NCBI RefSeq assembly: GCF_963664075.1
Contig: NZ_OY760916.1
Location: forward strand, 903,501-967,500
Reading direction: 5' to 3'
Length of the DNA stretch: 64,000 bases
Origin: an uncultured Desulfobulbus sp.
GTDB taxonomy: Bacteria > Desulfobacterota > Desulfobulbia > Desulfobulbales > Desulfobulbaceae
Part shown: positions 54,469-62,750 of the stretch, piece by piece
How the letters are laid out: each line of letters begins with the position of its first letter
Numbering within the stretch: the first letter of the stretch is position 1
Notes under the pieces: generated by a model
The model's input: only the letters and a program-made list of their open reading frames with translations
The model's database searches: none
What the model was told of the DNA's origin: nothing
Program-made: the position numbers and the translations under genes

Positions 54469-54497
54469 TTGAGTCCGTATCTGCCTTGTAATATACT
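54469..54497 (+). promoter_or_regulatory. nap operon promoter
   Basis: TTGAGT (54469-54474), 17 bases, TATACT (54492-54497), 99 bases before the first nap gene. The -35 box begins two bases after the right copy of the repeat. No clear Fnr or NarL site was seen. Confidence 0.65.
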
Positions 54498-54595
54498 GAT
54501 TGCGCGATGTTGTTGGTTTGGAGTTCCGCCGCAGTGGCCAGTGTTCGGTCCATTTGCCTATGAAGCCCCCTTGTTGTTCATTCCAGGAGGAAACA

Positions 54596-54967
54596 GTGAA
54601 ACCAGGAACCATACGAGTACACCGCCAGCTGTCGATTTTGCTCTTTTTTTCCCTCATGCCCGCTGTGGGCACTGCGACTAAGCCAGAACCCTCCCCTCAC
54701 CCAGAACTCAGCGCTCAGGAGCAGTATATCCCCTGTGCCCAATGTCATCAGGAATCCACTCCCGAATTATACCAACAGTGGTTTGATTCACGCCATGGCC
54801 TGGCCATGGTCAAGTGCTACCAGTGTCACGGTACCTTTGAAACCTTTCGCCTCACTCCCACCCGGCAGGATTGCGCTGTCTGCCATGAGAACATGATGGA
54901 CAAATGTCCCCAGGACAAACCCTGCTGGGATTGTCACCTGCCCCACGATTTCACTATTAAGAAATAG
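54596..54967 (+). CDS. napM: Periplasmic tetraheme cytochrome c (NapM type)
   Basis: 123 residues: signal peptide (about 1-28), then four CxxCH haem sites (CAQCH, CYQCH, CAVCH, CWDCH). Directly precedes napA, as napM does in Desulfovibrio, so it probably feeds electrons to NapA in place of NapB. GTG 54596 has CAGGAGG five bases ahead; the frame extends upstream but without sense. Confidence 0.88.
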   Translation: MKPGTIRVHRQLSILLFFSLMPAVGTATKPEPSPHPELSAQEQYIPCAQCHQESTPELYQQWFDSRHGLAMVKCYQCHGTFETFRLTPTRQDCAVCHENMMDKCPQDKPCWDCHLPHDFTIKK

Positions 54968-54978
54968 GAGAGATGCTC

Positions 54979-57366
54979 ATGGTTCAAACACGACGTGATT
55001 TTATCAAAAAGACCGCGGCTCTCTCTGCCGCATCCTATATCGGACTTCAGTTACCCTATAGCGACGAAAGCCTCTGTCGTGCTGCAGAAAAAGAGTCCTG
55101 GCACCGAGGGTCCTGTCGTCTTTGTGGGGTGGGGTGCCGAGTGGAACTGGGCATACGAGACGGAAAGCCCTTTGCCCTGCGTGGTGTTTCCGATGCCAGG
55201 ACCAACTATGGCTATCTTTGCATGAAAGGCATGCATTTTTGGAAATGTATGGGCCATCCAGATCGATTGACCAAACCCCTGTACAGGGCAAGAAAATCCG
55301 ATCCCTTCCGCGAAATCAGCTGGGAGCAGGCCCTGGATATAGCCGCTACCCGTTTTGCTGATGCGGTCAAGGCCAATGGCCCTGATTCGGTGGCCTACTA
55401 CGGTTCCGGTCAGTGTCTGACCGAGGAGACCTACCTCTTTCAAAAAATATTTCGCGGGGGCTTGCAGACCAATAATGTTGAAGGCAATCCACGTCTCTGC
55501 ATGGCCAGTGCGGTTGGAGGCTATCTGAGTTCTTTTGGTGCTGATGAACCCATTGGTGGGTATGCGGATTTAGAAAAGGCCCATTGCTTTTTCATTATCG
55601 GCTCCAATACAGCCGAAGCGCATCCGGTTCTTTTTCGTCGCATCATGCGGCGTAAGCTCGACAATCCCGAGGTTAAGGTTATCAATGCTGATCCGCGGGT
55701 CTCGCAGACCTCGCGTATTGCTGATAAACATCTCCAGTTTAAGCCAGGAACCGACCTTTCCCTGCTTAATGCCATGGCTCAGGTGATCATCGAAGAAAAA
55801 CTGTATAGCCAGGATTTCTTAACTACCTATGTGAGTTTCAAGAAAGGGAAGGGGGAGGATGTCGATTTCAAGGCTCTGCAGGAGTTTGTGGCCCCATATA
55901 CCCCTGAGGCCGCAGCTAAAACCTGCGGTGGCAACATCACAGCAGAGGATATTCGCCAGGTCGCTCGCTGGTTTGCGACTTCAAAGGGGACGGTCAGCCT
56001 CTGGTGCATGGGCATCAATCAGCGCAAGCAGGGGGTCTGGGCCAACAACCTTATCCATAATCTGCATATTCTTACCGGCCAACTCTTGAAAGAAGGCGCT
56101 GATTCACTCTCGCTCACTGGTCAGCCGAATGCCTGTGGTGGTGTGCGTGAGGCGGGAGGCCTCTGTCATATCCTTCCAGGCCACCGCCCGGTGGTTAAAG
56201 AGGCCCTGCGCAGGCAGGTGGAGAAGGCCTGGGGCATTCCAGAGGGACGTATCCCCGCAAAACCGGGGATGCATACCATGAAGATGTTCAGCGGAGTAAA
56301 CGAAGGCGCTATCAAAGCCATCTGGATCAACTGCACCAGCCCCGCCCAGAGCCTACCCAACTGTTCACACTACAACAAAGGTATGGCATCCGAAGGGACC
56401 TTTATCGTCTGTTCAGATATCTTTAAGACCCGTACCACTGAGTTTGCTAACCTGATTTTACCGACCGCCTTTCATTTCGAAAAAACAGGGGTCTATGGTT
56501 GTACCGAACGCCGAAGTCAGTTGACTCTCAAAGCCCTTGATGCCCCCGGTTCAGCTAAGCCCGAGGTCTGGATTGGGCGAGAATGGGCGAAGTTGCTGGC
56601 ACGGAAGTTACAAGATCCGGTTATCAGCCACTGCGTCAAATCCTTTGAAGGACTGGAGGAGAATATCGCATTGCCTCAGGCTATCTGGGATGAATACACG
56701 CAGAAGTTGACCAAAGGCAGAGATAACGATCTGCGTGGTGCAACCTATGCGGTTCTGGCACGTATGGCGGATGGGGTGCAATGGCCTGCACCGACTGAAA
56801 CCTTTGCCCTGACAGGCGGCACTGTGAAAAAATTTGTCAAAGGCATGGACCCCATGGCCCAAACAGAATCAAAAAATGATTTACCCTATCAGTTTTACGG
56901 ACCAGCGCATCCGGATCGAAAATTGTGGATTTGGCTCAGGCCTCAGGCGAATCCTTCGGAAGTCCCTGATGCTGAGTATCCCTTTTACCTCTCAACCGGC
57001 CGCATTATTGACCACTGGCATACCATGTCCATGACCGGGCGTGTGCCCGAGTTATTGCGGGCTAACCCTTATGCGCATGTTGAACTCAATCCCATAGATG
57101 CAGAGAAGTTGGGTATCAAGCCCGGCGACATGGTTGAGATCACTTCCCGGAGGGGCAGTAATATCCTTCCGGCTAAAGTGTATGAGGGGCCACTTGAAGG
57201 GATGGTTTTTGTCTACTGGCACGACCAGGAGGCAAGTCGCATGATCAATAAGGTAACCAAAGATGATTACGATCCGGGATCAAAAGAACCTGAATTCAAA
57301 ATCTGCGCGGTCAAGGTTCAGCGTGTTTCCGGCCCCCAGCCGCTTAAGCCGTTTCTGGTTGCCTGA
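54979..57366 (+). CDS. napA: Periplasmic nitrate reductase catalytic subunit
   Basis: Reduces nitrate to nitrite at a molybdenum bis-MGD centre in the periplasm. 795 residues. Tat signal (TRRDFIKK), [4Fe-4S] site CRLCGVGCRVEL...CMKG, molybdenum-ligand Cys in NPRLCMASAVGGY, and cofactor regions TGQPNACGGVREAGG and STGRIIDHWHTMSMTGRVPE. ATG 54979 is preferred over ATG 54973 because of the AGGAG spacing. Somewhat longer than the monomeric Desulfovibrio enzyme. By context and motifs NapA rather than another DMSO-reductase relative, though substrate is inferred. Confidence 0.9.
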   Translation: MVQTRRDFIKKTAALSAASYIGLQLPYSDESLCRAAEKESWHRGSCRLCGVGCRVELGIRDGKPFALRGVSDARTNYGYLCMKGMHFWKCMGHPDRLTKPLYRARKSDPFREISWEQALDIAATRFADAVKANGPDSVAYYGSGQCLTEETYLFQKIFRGGLQTNNVEGNPRLCMASAVGGYLSSFGADEPIGGYADLEKAHCFFIIGSNTAEAHPVLFRRIMRRKLDNPEVKVINADPRVSQTSRIADKHLQFKPGTDLSLLNAMAQVIIEEKLYSQDFLTTYVSFKKGKGEDVDFKALQEFVAPYTPEAAAKTCGGNITAEDIRQVARWFATSKGTVSLWCMGINQRKQGVWANNLIHNLHILTGQLLKEGADSLSLTGQPNACGGVREAGGLCHILPGHRPVVKEALRRQVEKAWGIPEGRIPAKPGMHTMKMFSGVNEGAIKAIWINCTSPAQSLPNCSHYNKGMASEGTFIVCSDIFKTRTTEFANLILPTAFHFEKTGVYGCTERRSQLTLKALDAPGSAKPEVWIGREWAKLLARKLQDPVISHCVKSFEGLEENIALPQAIWDEYTQKLTKGRDNDLRGATYAVLARMADGVQWPAPTETFALTGGTVKKFVKGMDPMAQTESKNDLPYQFYGPAHPDRKLWIWLRPQANPSEVPDAEYPFYLSTGRIIDHWHTMSMTGRVPELLRANPYAHVELNPIDAEKLGIKPGDMVEITSRRGSNILPAKVYEGPLEGMVFVYWHDQEASRMINKVTKDDYDPGSKEPEFKICAVKVQRVSGPQPLKPFLVA

Positions 57367-57458
57367 GTCCTAGAAGCGATGCTGGAGTAACATGGCGTTG
57401 CCCCAGCAAACCCGGGTTCAGGAAAAAATAATCGTGAGCACCATAGAGGGAGGTCTTT

Positions 57459-57719
57459 ATGCCCATTTGCGGTGTGGTCATTACAGCCCAGCCTGAACAT
57501 CTGGATGCGGCCTGTGCATTTCTGCGAACGATGGCTGAAGTTGAAGTACACGGAACCGATGGCAAAGGCAATATCGTGGCAGTTTTTGATACCAAAAACA
57601 GTGAGGCGATGGAGCATGTAATAAAAACTGTGAACGCCTGTCCATTTATTCTCCATGCTGGTATTACCTATATCAACATGGAGGATCTGCTGGAGGCCAG
57701 CTGCGGGGAGGAGGGGTGA
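57459..57719 (+). CDS. napD: NapD chaperone for NapA Tat export
   Basis: 86 residues with ICGVVITAQPEHLDAACAFL and GITYINMEDLLE, the ferredoxin-like NapD fold that binds the NapA Tat signal peptide. GAGGGAGGT precedes ATG 57459. A 92-base gap separates it from napA. Stop overlaps napG. Confidence 0.9.
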   Translation: MPICGVVITAQPEHLDAACAFLRTMAEVEVHGTDGKGNIVAVFDTKNSEAMEHVIKTVNACPFILHAGITYINMEDLLEASCGEEG

Positions 57720-58306
57720 AGCGGCGTTCGTTTTTACAGCTACTGGCTTTGAGCGTATCAACCACGCTCAAAGATCCGTTTGCTCGGGCCCAGGCCAGCT
57801 TGTTTACCTCGCCTCGTACAACCAATCGGTTACGCCCCCCAGGAGCAGTGGACGAAGAGTTTTTTGTGGGGAAATGTATTCGTTGTGGTCGTTGTGTGGA
57901 AAGTTGTCCTTATCACGCCATTTTTATGCTTGATATTCGTCATGGTGTCCATGCGGGGACACCATTGCTCGCCGTTGATGCCATCCCCTGCTATCTGTGC
58001 ATGCGTTGTGTTACCGTTTGCCCGACCGGAAGCCTGCAACCCGTTGCCCAGAAAGAAACACGTATGGGGATGGCCATTATCAATACCTTTATCTGTGCCG
58101 CCTGGTCGGGAGTGGCCCTGTGTCGTACCTGTTATGATGTCTGCCCTTTTAAGGGACAAGCGTTGGATCTGAATGAACTTAAACCCCTAGTGAATCGGGA
58201 ATATTGCACCGGCTGCGGGTTGTGCACCCACGCCTGCCCGATTACCGGGCAACATGGGCTTAAAGCAATCAATATTGAGCCGTTATCCCGGGAGGTCGGG
58301 GGGTGA
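57716..58306 (+). CDS. napG: NapG-type periplasmic ferredoxin
   Basis: 196 residues: Tat signal (KRRSFLQLLAL) and four [4Fe-4S] sites (CIRCGRCVESCP, CYLCMRCVTVCP, CRTCYDVCP, CTGCGLCTHACP). Works with NapH to move electrons from quinol to the periplasm. GTG start overlapping napD (GTGA). Confidence 0.92.
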   Translation: MKRRSFLQLLALSVSTTLKDPFARAQASLFTSPRTTNRLRPPGAVDEEFFVGKCIRCGRCVESCPYHAIFMLDIRHGVHAGTPLLAVDAIPCYLCMRCVTVCPTGSLQPVAQKETRMGMAIINTFICAAWSGVALCRTCYDVCPFKGQALDLNELKPLVNREYCTGCGLCTHACPITGQHGLKAINIEPLSREVGG

Positions 58307-59157
58307 ACGGGGGCCAGCAAAAGAGTCGTCCTCCAGGTGGCTTCAGGCGCTGGAATATGCTGCGGCGCAGTGTACTCAGTCTGGCCTTTCTCCTGTTGTT
58401 GCTCACGCCGCTGCTGAATTATTATTGGGGAGTGACCTTTGTTCAAGGTTGGTATCAGTCTTTAGGGATTGGAGCCTTGCGCATCATTTCTCCCCTGGAG
58501 GGATTGGAGAGCCTGTTGGTCAGTAGGCAGCTTGTTTTTGCTGTCCTGGTAGGCATGCTTGTTCCAGTGTTACTGGCAGTGATCCTGGGAAGGGTATTTT
58601 GTTCCTGGATTTGTCCTATCAGTTTTCTGGCCGAATTTTTTTCTGGAATACGAAAATGGGTTGCGGGAAAGCGCGTCTTGCGCGATCGACTCATCCTCAG
58701 TAAACGGGTGCTTTGGTTTGCCCTGGTAGGAGAACTGCTGCTCTCTCTCATACTGGGAGCTCCAGTCTTTGTTTTTCTCTCTCCCCCGGGCCTTGTTGGT
58801 CGGGAAATAATGTCCGGGATTTACTTTCACCGCTTTGCTTTGGAGGGAGGAATCATCCTGCTTGTTTTGGCGTTGGAACTGTTGACGCGCCGTTTTTTTT
58901 GTCGCTACTGGTGTCCCCTAGGGGCCTTGCTGGCCCTAATGGGCAGGCAGCGAAAACTGATTGTCTTTTTTGATACTTCCCGATGTGTTGATTGTGGACG
59001 CTGTCAACGGGCCTGTCCTCTGGGGCTTGATCCTCGTTTAGAGGAAGCAAGTGGGGCGTATTGCTGGAATTGCGGCTCCTGCATTGAGGCATGTCATGAT
59101 CAGTCCTTGTCCTTTATTTGGTCCACCTCCTACCTGAATTCTTCAAAACCGGGATAA
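58303..59157 (+). CDS. napH: NapH-type membrane ferredoxin (quinol dehydrogenase)
   Basis: 284 residues, four membrane segments (about 24-42, 66-92, 128-150, 166-192), two Cys-x3-Cys-Pro cytoplasmic motifs (CSWICPI and CRYWCPLG) and two C-terminal [4Fe-4S] clusters (CVDCGRCQRACP, CWNCGSCIEACH). It accepts electrons from quinol and passes them to NapG. GTG start overlaps napG. No napC or napB is present. Confidence 0.92.
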   Translation: MNGGQQKSRPPGGFRRWNMLRRSVLSLAFLLLLLTPLLNYYWGVTFVQGWYQSLGIGALRIISPLEGLESLLVSRQLVFAVLVGMLVPVLLAVILGRVFCSWICPISFLAEFFSGIRKWVAGKRVLRDRLILSKRVLWFALVGELLLSLILGAPVFVFLSPPGLVGREIMSGIYFHRFALEGGIILLVLALELLTRRFFCRYWCPLGALLALMGRQRKLIVFFDTSRCVDCGRCQRACPLGLDPRLEEASGAYCWNCGSCIEACHDQSLSFIWSTSYLNSSKPG

Positions 59158-59229
59158 ATCGCTCAGTGTGAATTTACTACGGTGTTCTGCAGGGATTTGC
59201 ACCTTTGCTGGTTCCTCTTTACACCCCCC

Positions 59230-59315
59230 TTGACTATCTCTGGACTATTTGTCATATAAGCCTAGCCCAACTGGAAAAACGGGCCAGTCATGCAAGCAAT
59301 CCATATGCTATATGG
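59230..59315 (+). promoter_or_regulatory. Promoter and operator of the binding-protein gene
   Basis: TTGACT (59230-59235), 17 bases, CATATA (59253-59258). A 15-base perfect palindrome CCATATGCTATATGG follows at 59301-59315, within the leader 28 bases before the start codon, where a repressor could sit. GGAGGAGAGG lies just before the ATG. Confidence 0.5.
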
Positions 59316-59342
59316 AAAACGACTATCACTGAGGAGGAGAGG

Positions 59343-60503
59343 ATGAACAAAAGAAGTTGGATCCCCAAGGCTGCCCGTTTAGGTGGTCTGATGGTGTTGA
59401 GCTTGATGCTTTTGAGCGTCACCGCATTTGGAGCAACCATTAAAGTCGGTGCCATTCTGGCCGAGACTGGCCCAGCCTCCTTTTTAGGGGGCCCAGAGGC
59501 CAGATCGCTGAAAATGCTGGTTAATGAGATGAATGCTCAGGGAGGCATCAACGGTAACACCATCGAGTTGATCATTAAAGATTCTGGTGCAAGCCCTGAG
59601 AAGGCTGTCTCTTTCGCTAAACAGCTGATAGAGGAAGAGAAAGTTTTTGCCATCATTGGTCCCTCCACCAGCGGTGAGAGTCTGGCCATCAAAAAGATTG
59701 CTGAGTCTGGTAAAACCATCCTCATTTCCTGTTCGGCCGCAGAGTTGATTATTAACCCTGTAGCCAAATATGTCTTCAAAACTGCTCCCAGTGATCGGTA
59801 CGCTGCTCAGCAGATTTTTATGACCATGCAGAAAAAGGGGATCAGTAAGATAGCTGTCCTTGCAGGAAACGATGGGTTTGGTAAGGCCGGTAAAGGGCAG
59901 CTGGCAAAGTTGGCTCCAGAATTCGGCATTACCATCGTGGCTGAAGAGGTGTATGACAAACATGCCACTGACCTGACCGCGATTGTTGCTAAGCTCAAGG
60001 CCAATGAGGCAATTCAGGCCGTGGTCAACTGGTCGATTGTTCCGGCACAGTCTATCCTGGCCAAGAATATCCGCCAGGCCGGATGGAATGTCCCCATCTA
60101 CCAAAGTCATGGTTTTGCCAATATCAAGTACGCCCAGACTGCAGGCATTGCTGCTGAAGGGATTATTTTTCCTGCAAGCCGCCTGCTTGTTGCCGATGAG
60201 CTGCCAGCTGGTGAGCGTAAAGATGTGCTCATGAAGTACAAGACTAACTATGAATCGAAATATAAGGAAAAAGTCTCTACCTTTGGCGGGCATACCTATG
60301 ATGCCATGACCATTCTTGCCAAAGCTATTGAGGTGGGTGGTACCGATCGGGAAAAGGTTCGCAATGCCATTGAGTCCATTCAGGGGCTGGTAGGGACCGC
60401 CGGTACTTTTAATTTCTCGGCCACTGATCACGGTGGACTTGGCCTTGATGCCTTTGCCATGCTCAAAGTTAAAAATGGACAGTTTGTTCTATTGAAGGAT
60501 TGA
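59343..60503 (+). CDS. Periplasmic ABC substrate-binding protein (branched-chain amino acid type)
   Basis: 386 residues: signal peptide (about 1-30, ending AFG-A), then a Leu/Ile/Val-BP-like type I fold: IKVGAILAETGPASFLGGPE, AFAIIGPSTSGESLA-type loop (FAIIGPSTSGESLAIKK), and GGHTYDAMTILAKAIEVGG. No permease or ATPase gene is adjacent, so it is an orphan receptor here. Ligand unknown. The ATG is fixed by a very strong ribosome site; the frame is open 46 codons upstream without similarity. Confidence 0.9.
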   Translation: MNKRSWIPKAARLGGLMVLSLMLLSVTAFGATIKVGAILAETGPASFLGGPEARSLKMLVNEMNAQGGINGNTIELIIKDSGASPEKAVSFAKQLIEEEKVFAIIGPSTSGESLAIKKIAESGKTILISCSAAELIINPVAKYVFKTAPSDRYAAQQIFMTMQKKGISKIAVLAGNDGFGKAGKGQLAKLAPEFGITIVAEEVYDKHATDLTAIVAKLKANEAIQAVVNWSIVPAQSILAKNIRQAGWNVPIYQSHGFANIKYAQTAGIAAEGIIFPASRLLVADELPAGERKDVLMKYKTNYESKYKEKVSTFGGHTYDAMTILAKAIEVGGTDREKVRNAIESIQGLVGTAGTFNFSATDHGGLGLDAFAMLKVKNGQFVLLKD

Positions 60504-60528
60504 TTTCGTTCAGAGCGTAGCAGGTGAA

Positions 60529-60563
60529 GGGGAGTGGTCTTTTCTGGACTGCTCCCTTTTTTT
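60529..60563 (+). terminator. Terminator after the binding-protein gene
   Basis: Ten-base stem (60530-60539 with 60547-60556, two G-U pairs), 7-base loop, T-run. Confidence 0.85.
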
Positions 60564-60632
60564 ATTCGGGGCAACCACCTGTCCCCAGCTGCTCAAGCAG
60601 GCCACAGATTCGTTACCCCGTTATTGCTTACC

Positions 60633-60661
60633 TTGCTGTTGCCCTGCGTTCATGGTATAGG
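60633..60661 (+). promoter_or_regulatory. Candidate ndk promoter
   Basis: TTGCTG (60633-60638), 17 bases, TATAGG (60656-60661), 94 bases before ndk. The 251-base gap holds nothing else beyond the preceding terminator. Confidence 0.4.
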
Positions 60662-60754
60662 AGGGCGCACTTGCGCTCAACCCGCTTTGTGGCTTTTTCG
60701 GCTGCCAGGCGATACCCCATACTCTGAGACTATTTGCTAAGGAGAAACGCGACT

Positions 60755-61171
60755 ATGGAACGTACATTTGCCATCATCAAACCCAATGCCTTTGCCGCTG
60801 GTAATGCCGGTAAAATTCTTGCCCGTATCTATGCCGAGGGATTTAGCGTTGTTGGTTTGAAAAAATTGTACCTGAGCAAAAAAGAAGCAGAAGGTTTTTA
60901 TTATGTACACAAAGAACGACCATTTTTCGGTGAGTTGACCGACTTTATGTCCAGTGGTGCCTGCATTGTTATGGTGCTTGAGGCCGAGGGCGCGATCAAA
61001 AAATGGCGTGATTTGATGGGAGCAACCAACCCCGCGGATGCTGCCGAGGGAACCCTGCGCCGAGAGTTTGGCGATTCTCTCGAAGCAAATGCCACCCATG
61101 GTTCAGACGCCCCAGAGACTGCGGCTTTTGAGATTGGTTACTTCTTCTCCGGATTGGAGCTCTTGGTTTGA
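60755..61171 (+). CDS. ndk: Nucleoside diphosphate kinase
   Basis: Balances nucleoside triphosphates. 138 residues: [12 protein letters not shown], then catalytic His115 in [19 protein letters not shown] is 10 nt before ATG 60755. Single gene between two terminators. Confidence 0.96.
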   Translation: MERTFAIIKPNAFAAGNAGKILARIYAEGFSVVGLKKLYLSKKEAEGFYYVHKERPFFGELTDFMSSGACIVMVLEAEGAIKKWRDLMGATNPADAAEGTLRREFGDSLEANATHGSDAPETAAFEIGYFFSGLELLV

Positions 61172-61229
61172 TAGGATAAGCAGGTAGAAAAACATGCTGT
61201 AGGGGACTTTCCCTGTACAGGTTCAACAA

Positions 61230-61259
61230 AAAAGGCGGCCATTTCTGGTCGCCTTTTTT
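61230..61259. terminator. Bidirectional terminator
   Basis: Twelve-base stem AAAAGGCGGCCA / TGGTCGCCTTTT (one G-U pair) around TTTC, with T-runs on both strands. Serves ndk (plus) and the ParB-like gene (minus). Confidence 0.9.
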
Positions 61260-61292
61260 GTTGTTTGCTGACTGGCTAGAGAAAGTGCAATT

Positions 61293-62243
61293 TTAGCTGG
61301 GATCAATGAGAGCGTTCAATTTGGGCCAGTGCTCTTTAAAGCTGTTGAGATCTGCGTAAGTGATACGGAGCTCCACACTTTTGTCTTCAAAGGAGAGTGC
61401 GTGCTGCAGCTGGACGTTTGCAGGCAGCTCAATCTCCTGCAGGCCAAGAATGAATTGTTTTTCAGCTGCAATCAGGTGGGGATTGATCTGCTCTTGAAGG
61501 TAGCGGAGGAGTGCCTGGAGCTGCTGGGGCAAATTGTTCTGCTGCTCTCCAAACCGGGTATCCATCCAAGGTTGTATTAATGCTTCCATGGGCTGTGCAT
61601 GGCGCAGGGTCAGCTCCAAAAGCATCTCGATAAGACGAAGTTGTTTGGAGCCACCTGGACGAAATATTTCCAGCAAAGAAACGAGATATCTTTGGTCCTC
61701 TGGTCCTATACGTGAAAAGTGCTTGCCGTTTTTAGCAGAGAGAACACCCGTGTGCAGTGCCTGAATTACCACTGGTTCGAGTTCTAACATCGAGAGTAAC
61801 TCTTCCAGCTTGTAGCGTTGGGGCTTAATTCCCAGGAAAGGAAGGAGCTCCAGGACCTCTTGTTCTGCCAAGGTTGAGGAAGCAGAGCGTAAGAGAGCTG
61901 CCTGCAGAATCGGGCTTGACGGCACCGTTGACAAGCCATGTTGAATCTGTAGCGCAAAAGATGCAAAGCTGGCAGGCTCCGTAACGACCTGGCAGGTCAC
62001 CTTTGATCCTCCAAGCTGGTGCAATACAGGCAGGTACTGAAACCCTGCGAGCAGATGATAACAGTCGGCGGCAACCTTGTGTACGGGAAACGGCTCAAAA
62101 AGACCATGGCGTTGAATCTGTGAGCACAGAGCCCTGTCTGGTTCTGGATAAAGTGTGCTCAGCAAGGGATCTGGGAAATAAAGGTCTGTAAGATCAACTA
62201 ACTGAAACTGTGCAGGTGTAAGTGTGAGAGGCTGAGTGTTCAT
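61293..62243 (-). CDS. ParB-like nuclease-fold protein of unknown role
   Basis: 316 residues. Residues about 15-90 resemble the ParB/Srx N-terminal domain: after a strand-rich start, CSQIQRHGLFEPFPVHKV and DCYHLLAGFQYLPVLHQLGG match the G-L-x-x-P-hydrophobic and L-x-x-G-x-x-(R)-x-x-A pattern of ParB, although the usual GERR Arg pair is replaced (LLAGFQYL). The rest is helical and Leu/Gln-rich, perhaps with a DNA-binding part, but no clear helix-turn-helix. No parA nearby and not a chromosome-partition locus. Confidence 0.65.
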   Translation of the reverse strand: MNTQPLTLTPAQFQLVDLTDLYFPDPLLSTLYPEPDRALCSQIQRHGLFEPFPVHKVAADCYHLLAGFQYLPVLHQLGGSKVTCQVVTEPASFASFALQIQHGLSTVPSSPILQAALLRSASSTLAEQEVLELLPFLGIKPQRYKLEELLSMLELEPVVIQALHTGVLSAKNGKHFSRIGPEDQRYLVSLLEIFRPGGSKQLRLIEMLLELTLRHAQPMEALIQPWMDTRFGEQQNNLPQQLQALLRYLQEQINPHLIAAEKQFILGLQEIELPANVQLQHALSFEDKSVELRITYADLNSFKEHWPKLNALIDPS

Positions 62244-62247
62244 GACG

Positions 62248-62307
62248 CTCTGTGAGTAAAGGCAATAACGACCTTACTTTGTGCGCATTCACTGAATGTT
62301 CACAGAG
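62248..62307. promoter_or_regulatory. Inverted repeat upstream of the ParB-like gene
   Basis: CTCTGTGA (62248-62255) and TCACAGAG (62300-62307) form a perfect 8-base inverted repeat 44 bases apart, just ahead of the ParB-like start. Both arms are followed by a GTAA/AGTAAGG-like extension. Possible operator; no promoter boxes are convincing. Confidence 0.35.
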
Positions 62308-62315
62308 TAAGGAAA

Positions 62316-62344
62316 GAAAAAGGGCGCCGGTTACGCGGCGCCCC
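62316..62344 (-). terminator. Terminator of the IHF/HU gene
   Basis: Read on the minus strand: GC-rich stem of eight pairs (GGGCGCCG and complement, 62322-62329 with 62336-62343), loop about 6, then TTTTTCTTT. Confidence 0.88.
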
Positions 62345-62371
62345 TTGATACCCCCTTGAGATGTGTTGCTC

Positions 62372-62659
62372 CTAGTCTGAATTGATTCGGGAGCGCAGGA
62401 TGCCCGAAGGTTTGAAAGTGACCACTCGACGTGCGTCAAGGGTCAATTCATTTCCTGTCTGCGGGTTGCGACCGCGACGGGCCTTCTTGTCCTTGATGTT
62501 GAACTTGCCAAATCCACTGAGCAGCAAATCCTCGCCGGTGATCAGTGAAGATTTAGACAGGGTAAGGAATGTCTCCACCGAGTCCGTCGATTGAGATTTG
62601 GTGAGATGCGGGTGCATCTTGTAGACCATCTGGACTAGATCCGCTTTCGTCAAAGTCAT
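62372..62659 (-). CDS. ihfA: HU/IHF-family DNA-bending protein (IHF alpha type)
   Basis: 95 residues, histone-like fold: TLTKADLVQMVYK, LSGFGKFNIKDKKARRGRNP with the intercalating Pro, then LTLDARRVVTFKPSGILRSRI. The match is closer to IHF alpha than to HU, judged by eye. GGAGGTGTACG precedes ATG 62659. Own promoter and terminator. Confidence 0.85.
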   Translation of the reverse strand: MTLTKADLVQMVYKMHPHLTKSQSTDSVETFLTLSKSSLITGEDLLLSGFGKFNIKDKKARRGRNPQTGNELTLDARRVVTFKPSGILRSRINSD

Positions 62660-62715
62660 CGTACACCTCCAAGGGTATCACACATTGTGAGCATCGACCT
62701 GTAACATTTCCTTAA

Positions 62716-62745
62716 TTATAGGAAGTAATACAGCAAGTTGTCAAT
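62716..62745 (-). promoter_or_regulatory. Promoter of the IHF/HU gene
   Basis: On the minus strand: perfect TTGACA (62745-62740), 18 bases, perfect TATAAT (62721-62716), 57 bases before the start codon. It lies directly after the enolase stop, in the 91-base gap. Confidence 0.85.
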
Positions 62746-62750
62746 ATGGA

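Noticed and set aside
59484..60431. A 315-codon minus-strand open frame opposite the binding protein
   Set aside because: Same reason: shadow frame without motifs or start signals.
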